Shown here piece by piece: positions 7,725-18,433 of a stretch of DNA of 64,000 nucleotides. The translations under genes and the position numbers were made by a program. Source of the stretch: Thermostichus sp047461615 (GTDB lineage: Bacteria; Cyanobacteriota; Cyanobacteriia; Thermostichales; Thermostichaceae); assembly GCF_047461615.1 (NCBI RefSeq), contig NZ_JANSHI010000013.1:21622-85621 (forward strand), read 5' to 3'. A model generated the notes under the pieces. That model was not told where the DNA came from and searched no databases. It worked only from the letters and a program-made list of their open reading frames with translations. Within the stretch, counting starts at the first letter, position 1. Each line of letters opens with the position of its first letter.

Positions 7725-8681
7725 CTAGAGGTAGGCCTCTAGGAGGGAGGCTACGGTGGGGAAGTGGCAGGGCAAACCCAGGGCTGCTGGCGAAAGGGCG
7801 GGATAGACAAAGTGGCGGTGGCGCAGACAATACTCATCCCACTCTGAAAGCCGCACCCCAAACAGAAAAGCCAGGCGGCGGAGGAAGCCGATGGGCAGAG
7901 GCAGGCGGAAGTAGATCCGCTTTTTGAGATAGGCGCACACCTGTTCCACGCACTCGTCTAGGGAGAGGGGAGGATTGCCCAACACCCAATCGCCGCCACC
8001 GGGCGGATGGGCCACCCAGTAAGCCACCATCTCGGCCACATCGGCAGCGTGGATGAAGTGGAAGCTGGCATCCACCCGCAAAAAGCGGATGAGATCCAGC
8101 CAGCGGAGCACATCCTTGAGGCCGGCAGTGATGTGGGAGTAGGGGTGGTAGGGGCTACCGCCAAACAGCAGGGTGGGATAGAGCGTGAGCAGGCGATCCG
8201 GCCAGAAGCAGCTTTCCTGCCGCCGCAGTAGCATCTCGTACTTGCTGCGGATGTAGTCGGTTCCGGCCTGGCCAGCAATGGCCAAGGGCTCGAGAGCCTG
8301 GTTCAAAAGGCTGGCTGTGGAAAAGTAGATCACCTGCTGACAGCGCTGGGGATCCAGCAGCTGAAAGAGCTCCAAGGTGTGGGTAACATTCACCGCCCAA
8401 GCCAGCGAGGGATCCCCCCAAGCCGCTGCCATGTGGATTAACCCATGCATCTGCTGCAGCAAAGCGGCGTGTTCTCTAATGTGCAGGAGATCGCCATGCA
8501 CCAAGGTAATGGGAGCAGGCAGCCGCTCCAGGGGCAGCCGCAGGCGGCTGGGATTGCGGACAAGGACGTACAGGTGGTAAGCGGGCCGCTCCGGAAACTC
8601 GGGATCTCTTTGCTGGGCTAGGCGCTCCAACACATAGTGCCCTAAGCAGCCGCTAGCGCCAGTAAGAAACAGGTTTCGCAA
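7725..8681 (-). CDS. NAD-dependent epimerase/dehydratase family protein
   Basis: An extended SDR of 318 residues. The N-terminal Rossmann motif is TGASGCLGHYV at residues 7-17, and the catalytic pair appears in DYIRSKYE (Tyr and Lys). The MAAAWGDP and STASLLNQ stretches correspond to the usual central strands. Family members act on nucleotide sugars, steroids or flavonoid-like substrates; nothing here identifies which. The start is a TTG at 8681, directly before the Rossmann strand, and no ATG or GTG is better placed. It ends 24 bases from the convergent COG0523 gene. A 164-base stretch without genes separates it from pxcA upstream on the same strand. Confidence 0.8.
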   Translation of the reverse strand: MRNLFLTGASGCLGHYVLERLAQQRDPEFPERPAYHLYVLVRNPSRLRLPLERLPAPITLVHGDLLHIREHAALLQQMHGLIHMAAAWGDPSLAWAVNVTHTLELFQLLDPQRCQQVIYFSTASLLNQALEPLAIAGQAGTDYIRSKYEMLLRRQESCFWPDRLLTLYPTLLFGGSPYHPYSHITAGLKDVLRWLDLIRFLRVDASFHFIHAADVAEMVAYWVAHPPGGGDWVLGNPPLSLDECVEQVCAYLKKRIYFRLPLPIGFLRRLAFLFGVRLSEWDEYCLRHRHFVYPALSPAALGLPCHFPTVASLLEAYL

Positions 8682-8845
8682 GAGCTCTTCCCAACCAGAC
8701 TCGGTGAAAAAAAGCTTCTGACTAGTGTACCGCTTTAGAGCCTGCCGGCTGAAGGCAAGCCGCCTGGCTTGGAAAACCCCAGCATTGATCTGGCTGCAAG
8801 GAGGTCAGCCAGCTTCCTAAACTCCGGCATGGCAATGGGAGAACT

Positions 8846-10207
8846 TTAGTCATTCATAGCATGATAGGTAGCTACTGCAGACGGCGATACACGGTTTAAG
8901 TAGCGGAAGATCCAGTACTTAAAGAGCGTATCTAGAAAAACTGGAAAAGTGGCAATAAAGCCGTAGATGAAATTGCGGTTTTCGGGCAAACCCAGGTGCT
9001 CAGCTAGACTACTTAGCAAGACTTCCCAGCCATGGGGAGAGTGATAGCCAACAAACACATCGGTGAAGAGAATGATGATGAAAGCCTTGGCGCTATCGCT
9101 CAGGCCATAGATTAGGCGATCTAGAAAGGACTTAAGAACTTCAATTTCTTCACGACCGACAAAGACTAGCCAGCCAAATACCGCCAGGGATAGCAAGTCG
9201 GCAAGGATGTTTTTTGGGCCTTCCAAGTTCTTACGGCTGTATTTTTGCAGCAGCTCCTCTGCTTTCAGGGAAAGTTGATCCTCCAACTCTGAGTCCAGCT
9301 CTTCTCGAGGTTGGTGACGTAAAGCCCGCTCAAACTCTATTTTTTCCTTGAAAAGCTCAAATTCCGCAACAGCTCTTTCTTGAAGTTCGTGGCTCAAGGC
9401 CACAAGGGTAGGCTCCTGAGGCTGCAGCCGATCCACCAACGGCCCAAACAGAAAGTGCTTCGAGAAAATCTGGACAAGTAGCGGCAAAATGGCCAGCAGC
9501 AACAAAAACCGAACTGCCACCAGTGTGCGCGTGCGTTGGCTGCGGTACTCCTGGAGCAACTCTTCTTCTGCCTGTGAACTTAACTCTCGGCGAATCTGCC
9601 TAGCTGTGCGCAAAAGGGAGCGAGGCAGGACGGCTGTTTTAGAAGCAACGGGGGCACTGCCATCCTCAAGAGTGGTCTTCTCAGCCTTGATGGGTTGAGC
9701 AGCAGGCTCTGCCTGAGTTGACTCGTCTTGCTCTTGGGGCTGGGGCCGCGTGGCGCTGACCTTGAGTGGAGGGGCAGGGCGCTTGTAGCGGGAGATAACC
9801 TGATCGATAAACTCTAGCTTCTCGAAAATGGAGGGATCCCTCTCAGCCCCCTTGCCCTTGGTTGTGGAGGGGCTGCTCTTGGCACTGAGATCCTCGGCGT
9901 CGTTGACTTCTGCAGCAACGCGAGGGCCACTGCCATCTAGCTCGGGATCGGGCAGGCGGGAAAAGAGACTGCTGGCTCTAAATTCTGCTAGACTAAGGCT
10001 AATCTGCCGCAGGTGCTGGCGCAGTTGGATCTGAAAGTAGTGGCTGGTGTTTTGGCCGTGGCTTCCGTTGCTGCCGATGACTCCTCCCTGGAAGTAGCGG
10101 TTTTCAATGGCTTTGATGCGAAGGGCAGCTTGATAGGCCCGATCAAGGGAGCGGAGGGGAGTACTTGAGATCCACTGGCCGAGCCTGCTCAGTACGGATT
10201 TCCCCAT
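8846..10207 (-). CDS. pxcA: Proton extrusion protein PxcA (CemA/Ycf10 family)
   Basis: A 453-residue protein. The first 215 or so residues are soluble and charged, with a low-complexity section near 100-200 of the kind seen in other cyanobacterial PxcA proteins. The C-terminal half is the CemA domain, with hydrophobic segments near 232-255, 335-350, 375-395 and 415-440, and the signature TDVFVGYHSPHGWE. PxcA is needed for light-dependent proton extrusion across the plasma membrane, and the plastid homologue CemA acts in the envelope. The ATG at 10207 begins MGKSVLSRLG. It sits in a same-strand run with the methyltransferase-glycosyltransferase gene 94 bases upstream. Confidence 0.92.
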   Translation of the reverse strand: MGKSVLSRLGQWISSTPLRSLDRAYQAALRIKAIENRYFQGGVIGSNGSHGQNTSHYFQIQLRQHLRQISLSLAEFRASSLFSRLPDPELDGSGPRVAAEVNDAEDLSAKSSPSTTKGKGAERDPSIFEKLEFIDQVISRYKRPAPPLKVSATRPQPQEQDESTQAEPAAQPIKAEKTTLEDGSAPVASKTAVLPRSLLRTARQIRRELSSQAEEELLQEYRSQRTRTLVAVRFLLLLAILPLLVQIFSKHFLFGPLVDRLQPQEPTLVALSHELQERAVAEFELFKEKIEFERALRHQPREELDSELEDQLSLKAEELLQKYSRKNLEGPKNILADLLSLAVFGWLVFVGREEIEVLKSFLDRLIYGLSDSAKAFIIILFTDVFVGYHSPHGWEVLLSSLAEHLGLPENRNFIYGFIATFPVFLDTLFKYWIFRYLNRVSPSAVATYHAMND

Positions 10208-10301
10208 AGGGCGGTTTTTCTCAGGCCTGATTTTTCAATGGCTAGCTATTGTAACAACTCCCAAGAGGCCAGGCAGGGAACTGCCCTGCAGGAGTTAGGG
10301 T

Positions 10302-11750
10302 TTAGGATCCCTTGAAGTGCTTGAGGGCAAAGCCACAGATCTGCAGCAGCCGCAAGCCGTCGCGCAGATGGTGGATATTGGAGCGGCCATAGGTTCTGGG
10401 GAAATAGCGCACTGGAATGTCGAGGATCTTGAGGGTGCGCTTGGCCGCCCCTAGCAACAGGTCGAAATCGCCAAAGGGATCAAAATTCCCCCATTCTTGC
10501 CGCAGCTTGGCAATTTGCCAGTAGTCCTCCCGCCAGAGGGCCTTGGTGCCGCAGAGGGTATCTTTGACGCGAATGCCAAGGATGTAGGAAAGAAGAGCAG
10601 CAAAAAAGCGGTTGGCCCACTGGTTCAGGCGCGGCATCGCCTCCGGTTTCAGCGGATAAATGAGTCGGCAACCGTTGGCAAAATCACAGCGCCCGGAAGC
10701 CACCGCCCGGAAGAACTTGGGGAGGTCTTCCGCCTGGACAGTTAGGTCGGCGTCGAGAATGATCACCACGTCGCCCCTGGCTGCGGCAAACCCCTGGCGC
10801 ACCGCATCCCCTTTGCCCTTGCCCTCTTGCCGGAGAGCCTGGATAGGACGGATCCCTTGGTATTCGGCCTGAACCCGCTGAATCTCGGCCCAAGTGTCGT
10901 CGCTGGAATGCCCCTCTACGAAAAGGATCTCGGTGCGGGATCCCATCTCGGGCAGCTGCTCCACGCAGCGGCGAATGTTGCCAGCTTCGTTGCGAGCTGG
11001 AATGATCACGGTGCAAGAGGGCTGTTTCTCAGGGGGGGGATCCCAGTTGGGATCCGGTTGGAGGCGGGCAATCGTGTATTCCGTCAGGCAGAGGGCGTTG
11101 ATCCCTGGCAAGGGAGCAATCACGCGGTTCACCAGAGTTGAAAGCAGGGGAATTCGCCGCGGCAACAACAACCGCTTGCCCTGCTGGATAACCTCATACC
11201 CCGCCAGATGGAGCAAATTGGCCACATCGGCTGCCGAGAGCCAGTTGGCTGCTGGCAGGGGCCTGCGCTGCTTCAGAAGGGTTGCCAAGTTCAAAAGCGG
11301 CTCCCAAAGGGGGTTGTGATGGGAAAGAATAAGGCGAGTGCGCGGGGTGCAGAAACAGCGCAACTGCTCAAGAACCTGCTGAATATCCCTCAGGTAGCTG
11401 AGAGTATTGACGAGCAAAATGGCGTCAAAAGGCTGGGCCAAGATCGGATCCCGCTTGTCCAACCTATGGAGATCTTGCAGGCGAAAGTGGAGGTGGGGAA
11501 ATTGCTGCTGGGCCTGGTCAATGACCTCGGCATCTTGGTCGATCCCCACTCCAAAACTGGGCCGCAAAGCGTTGAGCAGAGCCCCTGTACCGCAGCCAAT
11601 CTCCAGAATGCGCAGACCTGGAGGCAGAAAGAAGCGGAGCAGCCGCTCCAGATCCTCGTAGTAGTAGCGGTTCTTCTGCTGCCAGTAGTGAAGAGGGCAT
11701 CCAGAGGCTGGCAATAGACTTTGGGAAAGCTGATTTTTTGCGAAGTTCAA
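10302..11750 (-). CDS. Fused SAM methyltransferase / family 2 glycosyltransferase
   Basis: This 482-residue protein joins two enzymes. Residues 1-220 are a class I methyltransferase with motif I ILEIGCGTGAL near 48-58. Residues 245-480 are a GT-A family 2 glycosyltransferase with VIIPARNEAGNI, a DDTW stretch, ILDADLTV as the DXD region, and CGTKALWRE. The glycosyltransferase half resembles dolichol-/polyprenyl-phosphate sugar transferases. No membrane helices are evident. The likely role is cell-surface glycan or lipid glycosylation; the acceptor is unknown. The start is a TTG at 11750 with no ATG nearby, so the exact N-terminus is uncertain. It lies 61 bases downstream of psbX on the same strand. 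Confidence 0.82.
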   Translation of the reverse strand: MNFAKNQLSQSLLPASGCPLHYWQQKNRYYYEDLERLLRFFLPPGLRILEIGCGTGALLNALRPSFGVGIDQDAEVIDQAQQQFPHLHFRLQDLHRLDKRDPILAQPFDAILLVNTLSYLRDIQQVLEQLRCFCTPRTRLILSHHNPLWEPLLNLATLLKQRRPLPAANWLSAADVANLLHLAGYEVIQQGKRLLLPRRIPLLSTLVNRVIAPLPGINALCLTEYTIARLQPDPNWDPPPEKQPSCTVIIPARNEAGNIRRCVEQLPEMGSRTEILFVEGHSSDDTWAEIQRVQAEYQGIRPIQALRQEGKGKGDAVRQGFAAARGDVVIILDADLTVQAEDLPKFFRAVASGRCDFANGCRLIYPLKPEAMPRLNQWANRFFAALLSYILGIRVKDTLCGTKALWREDYWQIAKLRQEWGNFDPFGDFDLLLGAAKRTLKILDIPVRYFPRTYGRSNIHHLRDGLRLLQICGFALKHFKGS

Positions 11751-11811
11751 GGCCTAACCTTTGCCGCCGCTGCTCAAAGGTTTGCCCGCGGTCAAGCCCT
11801 TTGCCAAGGCT

Positions 11812-11928
11812 TTAGCGGCGACGCACCCTGTCTCTATAGCTAACAATCACGATGGCGCCAAAGAGGAGACCCAGCACTACAGCGCCGTACACCAGGCTCC
11901 AGAGGAAGCTAGCCAATGAGGGAGTCAT
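11812..11928 (-). CDS. psbX: Photosystem II subunit PsbX
   Basis: A 38-residue protein starting MTPSLASFLW and ending SYRDRVRRR, with one transmembrane helix. MTPSLAxFLWSL and the basic end after the helix match PsbX, a low-mass photosystem II subunit near cytochrome b559 and the QB side. GAGGAGG lies about ten bases before the ATG. The gene is preceded by ftrC (101 bases) and followed by the methyltransferase-glycosyltransferase gene, all on the minus strand. Confidence 0.9.
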   Translation of the reverse strand: MTPSLASFLWSLVYGAVVLGLLFGAIVIVSYRDRVRRR

Positions 11929-12028
11929 AGAAAGGTTTCCTCCTCGGGCAAATAGCCGTTTCCAACTGCCTCTCAATTATACCCAGCCTCGTGACCTTGG
12001 TTTGCCTCCGTCTCCTAGCGGGGAGACC

Positions 12029-12391
12029 CTAGGGGCTAGCTTGGTATTCCAGGTGTACCTCCTCTAGCGTTTGGCTGGTGCCGGCAAGGGGGTTGTCCGG
12101 AGTTAAGAAAAGCAGACAGTGGCATTCTTTTCGCTCCCGCATGGGTACGCAGGGACAGTTCCAATAGCCAGCTTTCACCTCCGCCTCTTTGTCTTCGTAG
12201 AAGCGGCAAGGACAGAGCGGGGCGCCCAGTTGCTCTTTGTGCAGAGCTAGGCCCTCAATCACCGCTGTCGTAATTGTGGGGTCGGAGCAGAAAAAAGTGC
12301 CGGTACGTTTGGCGTAGGTTTCTGCAAAATGGCGCATCACCTCGAAGGTTTTCTGCGAGGCCTTGTTGTAACCACGACTTTGATTTTCCAT
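12029..12391 (-). CDS. ftrC: Ferredoxin:thioredoxin reductase catalytic (beta) chain
   Basis: The 120-residue protein carries all seven cysteines of the family: Cys35, CPC at 60-62, CPC at 79-81 and CHC at 90-92. These build the 4Fe-4S cluster and the adjacent active-site disulfide. FTR passes electrons from ferredoxin to thioredoxins in the light. Stretches such as GAPLCPCRFYEDKEAEVK and VPMRERKECHC are nearly invariant. The variable chain is not in this window. The presence of a PedR-like regulator, which thioredoxin is known to control in Synechocystis, is a functional link only; the two genes are 11 kb apart. Confidence 0.97.
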   Translation of the reverse strand: MENQSRGYNKASQKTFEVMRHFAETYAKRTGTFFCSDPTITTAVIEGLALHKEQLGAPLCPCRFYEDKEAEVKAGYWNCPCVPMRERKECHCLLFLTPDNPLAGTSQTLEEVHLEYQASP

Positions 12392-12547
12392 ACCGATTCC
12401 CAGGGGTGTAACCAGTAATCCGGGCTACCTCGCTCTTCGTTGTACAGCAGACTCCTGTTCAACACGAACAAAAACGGCCTTGCTGTTACACAAGGCAACA
12501 TTTTGAGACAACTTCAACACACTCCCCGGAAAGAGAAGGCCTGCTCT

Positions 12548-12952
12548 TCAGGGTACTACCAGCACTGGGCAAGGGGAGAGGTCGATAACCCGGTGGCTGA
12601 CGGATTCGTTTTTCCGGCCTTCGGCTAGGCTGATGCCGCGGGATCCCATCACAATTAGGCTAATCTCTAGCTCGTCGGCCACGTCGCAGATGACGAAGGG
12701 AACTTTTCCCTCGCGATACTCGCTCTTGACGTTTTGGATCCCAATCTGCTGCAGGCCAGCCTCAGCGTGTTTGAGCAGGTTGTGGATAGTTTGGCGGGCT
12801 TGCTCCACCTGCTCTGGGTCTAGCTCTGTACTGTCTAGGACGGAGAGCAGATATACCTGACTCTTGTAACGCTGCGCTATGTCCGCCACCAGCGGCAGGG
12901 CATGGCTGGTTTCCCGCGAGTTGTCGATGGGAAAGAGCAGTCTTTCGAACAT
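12548..12952 (-). CDS. Universal stress protein (UspA family)
   Basis: A 134-residue single Usp domain starting MFERLLFPIDNS. The end has VMGSRGISLAEGRKNESVSHRVIDLSPCPVLVVP, containing a near-canonical GSRGxx(9)GS-type nucleotide-binding loop in which the second Gly-Ser is ES. ATP-binding is therefore likely but not certain. These small cytoplasmic proteins are linked to stress survival. The ATG at 12952 is preferred because GGAGGGG lies upstream of it; an in-frame ATG seven codons earlier overlaps that SD. It diverges from eno across about 180 bases. The 156 bases between it and ftrC hold no feature I can name. Confidence 0.85.
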   Translation of the reverse strand: MFERLLFPIDNSRETSHALPLVADIAQRYKSQVYLLSVLDSTELDPEQVEQARQTIHNLLKHAEAGLQQIGIQNVKSEYREGKVPFVICDVADELEISLIVMGSRGISLAEGRKNESVSHRVIDLSPCPVLVVP

Positions 12953-13134
12953 AGTCGCAGATTCCCCCTCCACCCCACCCGGACTACTCTGCCTATTCTA
13001 CTTCCGCTTCTCTTGAAACAGGGGCAAGCCGTTAAAGTTTTCCGGAAGCAAAGGGATCTAGGGGCGAAAATCCACTAGTCTATTGGCAATTGGGCTTTGG
13101 CCAGAACTGTCTAGCCAATTGCTGAGGTGCAACT

Positions 13135-14429
13135 GTGGAAACGGCCATCGAGTGGATTACCGCCCATGAGATCCTCGACTCGCGGGGACAACCGACCTTA
13201 GAAGCTCTGGTGGGCCTGGCCAATGGAGCAACCGGCTTGGCCCAGGTGCCCAGTGGCGCTTCGACTGGCACTTTTGAGGCTCACGAGCTGCGGGATGGGG
13301 ATCCCAGGCGCTACAGCGGCAAGGGCGTGTTGAGGGCGGTGGAAAACATTCTTGGCCCCATCCAGTCGGAGCTGCGGGGAGAAGATGCCCTCAACCAGGC
13401 CCGCATCGACCAGTTGATGATCGATCTGGATGGCACCCCCAACAAGTCGCAACTGGGAGCCAATGCCATCTTGGCGGTCTCTTTGGCCACGGCTAAGGCG
13501 GCTGCCAATGCGGTGGGCCTGCCTTTGTACAGGTACCTGGGCGGACCCTTTGCCAACCTGCTGCCAGTGCCGCTCATGAATGTGCTCAACGGCGGCGCCC
13601 ACGCCGACAACAACCTCGATATTCAAGAGTTCATGCTCGTGCCCATTGGGGCACCCAGCTTTCGCGAGGCGCTGCGCTATGGGGCGGAGGTGTTTGCGGC
13701 GCTAAAGCAAGTGCTGCAACAGAAGGGGCTGTCCACGGGGGTAGGAGATGAGGGGGGATTTGCCCCCAACCTCGACTCCAACGCTGCCGCTTTGGATCTG
13801 TTGATAACCGCTATTGAACGAGCGGGCTACAAGCCAGGGGAAGAGGTCGCCTTGGCCCTGGATGTAGCGGCCAATGAACTGCTGGAGGATGGGCAGTACC
13901 ACTTTGAGGGCAAAGCCCGCAGCGCCGAGCAGATGGTCAATTACTACGAGCAACTGCTAGCCAACTATCCCATCCTTTCCATTGAAGATGGTCTGGCCGA
14001 AGAAGATTGGGCTGGCTGGCAGGCCATGACTGCTCAACTGGGATCTCGCGTGCAACTGGTAGGGGACGACCTGTTTGTTACCAACCCAGCTCGGCTGCAG
14101 AAAGGCATCGACAGCGGTGTGGCCAACGCCATTTTGATCAAGCTCAACCAGATTGGCACGCTGACAGAAACGGTCTCGACCCTTCAACTGGCCGCTCAGG
14201 CGGGCTTTCGCACCATCATCAGCCACCGCTCCGGCGAGACGGAAGACACCACCATTGCCGACCTGGCGGTGGCCACCCGCGCCGGCCAGATCAAAACAGG
14301 ATCCCTTTGTCGCAGCGAGCGCATTGCCAAGTACAACCAACTGCTGCGCATCGAAGACGAGCTGGGGGAAGTAGCAGTTTATGCCGGTCGGGTGGGCCTG
14401 GGCCCTCGGGCCCTGCCGGCGCGAAGTCG

Positions 14430-14433
<4 letters not shown>
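13135..14433 (+). CDS. eno: Enolase
   Basis: A 432-residue enolase, converting 2-phosphoglycerate to phosphoenolpyruvate. Conserved blocks include ILDSRGQPT, VPSGASTGTFEAHELRD, GDEGGFAPN with the catalytic Glu, SIEDGLAEEDW and VGDDLFVTN with Mg ligands, LIKLNQIGT with the catalytic Lys, and the SHRSGETED signature. All active-site residues are present. The start is a GTG at 13135, directly before the conserved ETAIEWITAHEI. The stop codon overlaps the stop of the convergent peptidase gene by four bases (CTAG). Confidence 0.97.
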
Positions 14434-16481
<2,048 letters not shown>

Positions 16482-16567
16482 AGAGACGGAGAGCAAGAGG
16501 CCAATTCCACTATGGCAGAAGCCTAAAACCGCCGGGGGGCAAGCCTCGCTATAGTAGAAGCCGAGTT

Positions 16568-18433
16568 GTGCAGACAGGTTTTGTGCTTCAGCGTTCCCCG
16601 GTTGGACGGATTGGCGCCTATCCCTTGGGCGAGGGCCGCTATCGCTTCTCGGTTTGGGCGCCTTTGGTTGAACGAGTCGAGCTAAAGCTGACTAGCCCCG
16701 TCCGACGGCTCATCCCTCTGACCCAGGATGAGCAAGGCTACTGGCAGGGGGAGGTGGAGGGGATCCCGCCTGGGCCGGTGGACTACCTCTACCGCCTGCA
16801 CACCGCAGCGGGGGTGGTGGAGCGGCCAGATCCTGCTTCCCGCTGCCAGCCCTACGGCGTCCATGGCCCCTCGCGGGTGGTGGATCCCCACTTTGACTGG
16901 CAGGATCAGGGGTGGAAGGGGATCCCTCTCTCCCAGTGGATCCTCTACGAGCTGCACGTGGGCACTTTTACCCCGGAGGGCACCTTTGCCGCCATCATTC
17001 CTCGCCTGCCGCAACTTGTGGAGCTGGGGGTCAACGTACTGGAGCTGATGCCGGTAGCCCAGTTTCCAGGGGAGCGCAACTGGGGCTATGACGGCGTCTA
17101 TCCCTATGCCGTGCAGACTAGCTATGGGGGAGCAGTGGGCCTGAAAGCGTTGGTGAACGCCTGCCATCAGCAGGGCCTGGCTGTCGTCTTGGATGTGGTC
17201 TACAACCACCTGGGTCCGGAGGGGAACTACTTGGGGGATTTCGGCCCCTACTTTGCCGACAAGTACCGTACGCCGTGGGGGAAGGCCATGAACTTCGACG
17301 GCCCCTATTCGGACGGGGTGCGGGAGTTTTTCCTGCAAAACGCCGAGTACTGGCTGGAGGAGTTTCACCTAGATGGCCTGCGGCTGGACGCGGTGCATGC
17401 CATCTACGACTTCAGCGCCTACCCTTTTTTGCAGGAATTGGCGGAGCGGGTGGATGCCCTAGAAGCGCGCACGGGCTGGCCCAGGGTGCTTGTAGCTGAA
17501 AGCGACCTCAACGACGTCCGCCTCATCACCCCCCGCAAGCAAGGGGGCTACGGGCTAGACGCCCAGTGGTGCGACGACTTTCATCACTCGGTTCACACCC
17601 TGCTTACTGGGGAGAAGACAGGCTACTACCAAGACTTCGGCCAATTGGAGCACCTGGCCAAGGCCTACCGGGAGAGCTACGTCTACTCCGGCCAGTACTC
17701 CCGCTACCGTGCCAGGCGCCACGGCAATTCCGCCGTCAGCAGGCCGGGATCCCAGTTTGTCATCTGCATTCAAAACCACGACCAGGTGGGCAACCGCATG
17801 TTGGGGGAGCGCCTCAGCCAGCTCACCTCCTTTGCGGGCCTGAAGTTGGCCGCCGCTGCCCTGCTGCTAGCTCCTATGTTGCCGCTGCTGTTTATGGGGG
17901 AAGAGTATGGGGAGGTGGCCCCCTTTCTCTACTTCATCAGCCACGGGGATCCCAACCTGGTGAAAGCAGTGCGCCAGGGACGCTGCCGCGAGTTCAGCGC
18001 CTTTGCCTGGCGGGGCGAGCCCCCGGATCCCCAGGCAGAGGAGACCTTCTTGCGCTCCAAGCTGAACTGGGAGTTGAAGGAGGCCGGTCACCACCAGGTT
18101 CTCTGGAAGTGGTACCAGACCCTGATCCGGCTGCGCAAAACCCAACCGGCCCTCCAGCACCTAGAGCGGGAGGGGGTGGAAGTGGAGCTGTTTTCCGGCT
18201 CTGGCCTGGCCCTGCACCGCCGCCAGGGATCCCAGTCTTTGCTTGCCCTTTTCAATTTCAGCCCCGATCAGCCGGCCACCTACACCGATTGGCAGGGCGG
18301 CAGTTGGGAGAAGCTTTTGGACAGCCACGAGACGCAGTGGCTGGGCCCTGGATCCTCCCTGCCGGCAAAAAGCCAAGGGGATCCCGTTGAAGTGCCACCC
18401 TATGGGGTGGTGGTGTACGGCCAGAACAGGTAA
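16568..18433 (+). CDS. treZ: Malto-oligosyltrehalose trehalohydrolase
   Basis: A 621-residue GH13 enzyme with an N-terminal CBM48-like domain (about 15-100) and a catalytic barrel. GH13 motifs are DVVYNHLGPEGNY, LRLDAVHAIYD with the nucleophile Asp, LVAESDLND with the acid/base Glu, and QNHDQVGNRM. The ESDLND form is typical of TreZ, unlike glycogen branching enzyme. TreZ releases trehalose from maltooligosyl-trehalose made by TreY, which is not in this window. Trehalose is a common protectant in heat- and salt-exposed cyanobacteria. The start is a GTG at 16568 with a weak SD. The 3' end overlaps the convergent cruP-like gene by 34 bases. Confidence 0.93.
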   Translation: MQTGFVLQRSPVGRIGAYPLGEGRYRFSVWAPLVERVELKLTSPVRRLIPLTQDEQGYWQGEVEGIPPGPVDYLYRLHTAAGVVERPDPASRCQPYGVHGPSRVVDPHFDWQDQGWKGIPLSQWILYELHVGTFTPEGTFAAIIPRLPQLVELGVNVLELMPVAQFPGERNWGYDGVYPYAVQTSYGGAVGLKALVNACHQQGLAVVLDVVYNHLGPEGNYLGDFGPYFADKYRTPWGKAMNFDGPYSDGVREFFLQNAEYWLEEFHLDGLRLDAVHAIYDFSAYPFLQELAERVDALEARTGWPRVLVAESDLNDVRLITPRKQGGYGLDAQWCDDFHHSVHTLLTGEKTGYYQDFGQLEHLAKAYRESYVYSGQYSRYRARRHGNSAVSRPGSQFVICIQNHDQVGNRMLGERLSQLTSFAGLKLAAAALLLAPMLPLLFMGEEYGEVAPFLYFISHGDPNLVKAVRQGRCREFSAFAWRGEPPDPQAEETFLRSKLNWELKEAGHHQVLWKWYQTLIRLRKTQPALQHLEREGVEVELFSGSGLALHRRQGSQSLLALFNFSPDQPATYTDWQGGSWEKLLDSHETQWLGPGSSLPAKSQGDPVEVPPYGVVVYGQNR

